Assembly (NCBI RefSeq): GCF_900129765.1
Contig: NZ_FQWU01000002.1
Coordinates: 1,364,001-1,428,000, forward strand
Length of the DNA stretch: 64,000 nucleotides
DNA from: Massilia sp. CF038
GTDB taxonomy: Bacteria; Pseudomonadota; Gammaproteobacteria; Burkholderiales; Burkholderiaceae_D
Direction of reading: 5' to 3'
The notes beneath the pieces are model-generated. The model was not told the DNA's origin. It searched no databases and saw nothing but the letters and a program-made list of their open reading frames with translations. The position numbers and the translations under genes were made by a program. This document shows positions 63,523 through 64,000 of this stretch, piece by piece; position 1 is the stretch's first letter; each line of letters opens with the position of its first letter.

Positions 63523-64000
63523 TGCTGGCAGCGTCCGTCAACGCCGATGCTCCTATCGGCGTGTTCGATTCCGGCGTCGGCGGCTTGTCGGTGCTGCGCC
63601 ATATCCAGGCGCAGCTGCCGCACGAGCATTTGCTGTACTTCGCGGACTCGGGCTTTGCGCCTTACGGCAACAAGCCGGAATCGGTCGTGGCCGAGCGGTC
63701 GCTGGCGGTCGCACAATTTCTTGTCGCGCAAGGCGCCAAGGCGCTGGTGGTGGCGTGTAACACGGCCACTGTGGCTGCCATCAAGCTGCTGCGCACGCAT
63801 TACCCGCTCATGCCCATTGTGGGTGTGGAGCCTGGCCTCAAACCCGCCGCGGCAGCCACGCGCAATGGCAAGGTCGGCGTCATCGCGACCAATGTCACCA
63901 TCGCCGGCGAAAAATTCCTCGTGCTGCGTGACCAGATCACGGCGGCCAGCCAGGCACAGTTCCTGCTGCAAGGTTGCCCTGGCCTGGTCGAACAGATCGA
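63522..64000 (+). CDS. murI: Glutamate racemase, N-terminal part (cut by window edge)
   Basis: 159 codons visible, with no stop before the edge. IGVFDSGVGGLSVLRHI, YFADSGFAPYG and VVACNTATVAAIKLL (first catalytic Cys) identify the family. It makes D-glutamate for peptidoglycan. The ATG overlaps the fumA stop by one base, so the two are translated from one message. Confidence 0.95.
   Translation, partial: MLAASVNADAPIGVFDSGVGGLSVLRHIQAQLPHEHLLYFADSGFAPYGNKPESVVAERSLAVAQFLVAQGAKALVVACNTATVAAIKLLRTHYPLMPIVGVEPGLKPAAAATRNGKVGVIATNVTIAGEKFLVLRDQITAASQAQFLLQGCPGLVEQI

Overview
The window reads as chromosomal DNA of a GC-rich betaproteobacterium, most likely Burkholderiales of the Oxalobacteraceae (Massilia / Duganella / Janthinobacterium type). 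This is inferred from the DUF3348-DUF802-OmpA-DUF2894 gene cluster typical of that order, a class C/class D fusion beta-lactamase, Pro-Thr-linked cellulase and chitinase, and overall protein style; no rRNA is present to prove it. Coding density is high, and no phage, transposase, integrase or CRISPR array was seen.

Layout. 1-5.7 kb: tail of a LemA-like gene, a secreted GH5 cellulase, and a convergent PaoABC-type molybdenum aldehyde oxidoreductase operon. 5.9-13.7 kb: DUF885 peptidase-like protein, two paralogous small secreted proteins ahead of a TonB-dependent (ZnuD-like) receptor, DUF4253 protein, JmjC/cupin-like oxygenase, TorF-like outer-membrane protein. 13.7-21.9 kb: complete kdp potassium system, with a small membrane ORF overlapping kdpF, and phased TTTAC repeats upstream. 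21.9-26.4 kb: TetR regulator with a perfect palindrome, FAS1 lipoprotein, DUF4126 protein, MsrA, GlxA-type regulator plus cysteine hydrolase. 26.9-32.3 kb: one 1821-residue secreted DUF3857/transglutaminase/Sel1/TPR protein. 32.6-36.8 kb: blaI-blaR1 divergent from a class D + class C fusion beta-lactamase.

36.8-40.2 kb: small proteins, HppD and its divergent Lrp-type regulator. 40.5-42.6 kb: RNA ligase + HD-Pnk end-healing enzyme (RNA repair). 42.8-47.5 kb: four overlapping genes encoding a MotA/ZorA-like membrane protein with a long coiled-coil tail, a MotB/ZorB-like OmpA protein and two proteins of unknown function, i.e. a probable ion-driven envelope motor with no assigned role. 47.7-54 kb: orphan ECF sigma factor, broken Crp/Fnr gene, GGDEF-EAL protein, a CusSR/HprSR-like two-component system divergent from GlcG-like and 5-hydroxyisourate hydrolase genes with a near-canonical HprR/CusR box. 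54-58.4 kb: FCP1-like phosphatase, GH19 chitinase, hypotheticals, a bacterial PARG-type macrodomain protein. 58.4-64 kb: tRNA-Ser(GGA) with an adjacent tRNA-derived hairpin repeat, acs, a probable single-aptamer glycine riboswitch ahead of a YqhA-family protein, class I fumarase and the start of murI.

The strongest candidates for new biology are the DUF802 motor operon, the bla module whose sensor has lost the carboxylatable lysine while its target is a two-class fusion enzyme, and the regulatory repeats shared by the TorF-like gene and kdp. All family assignments come from reading motifs in the sequence; no database search was run.
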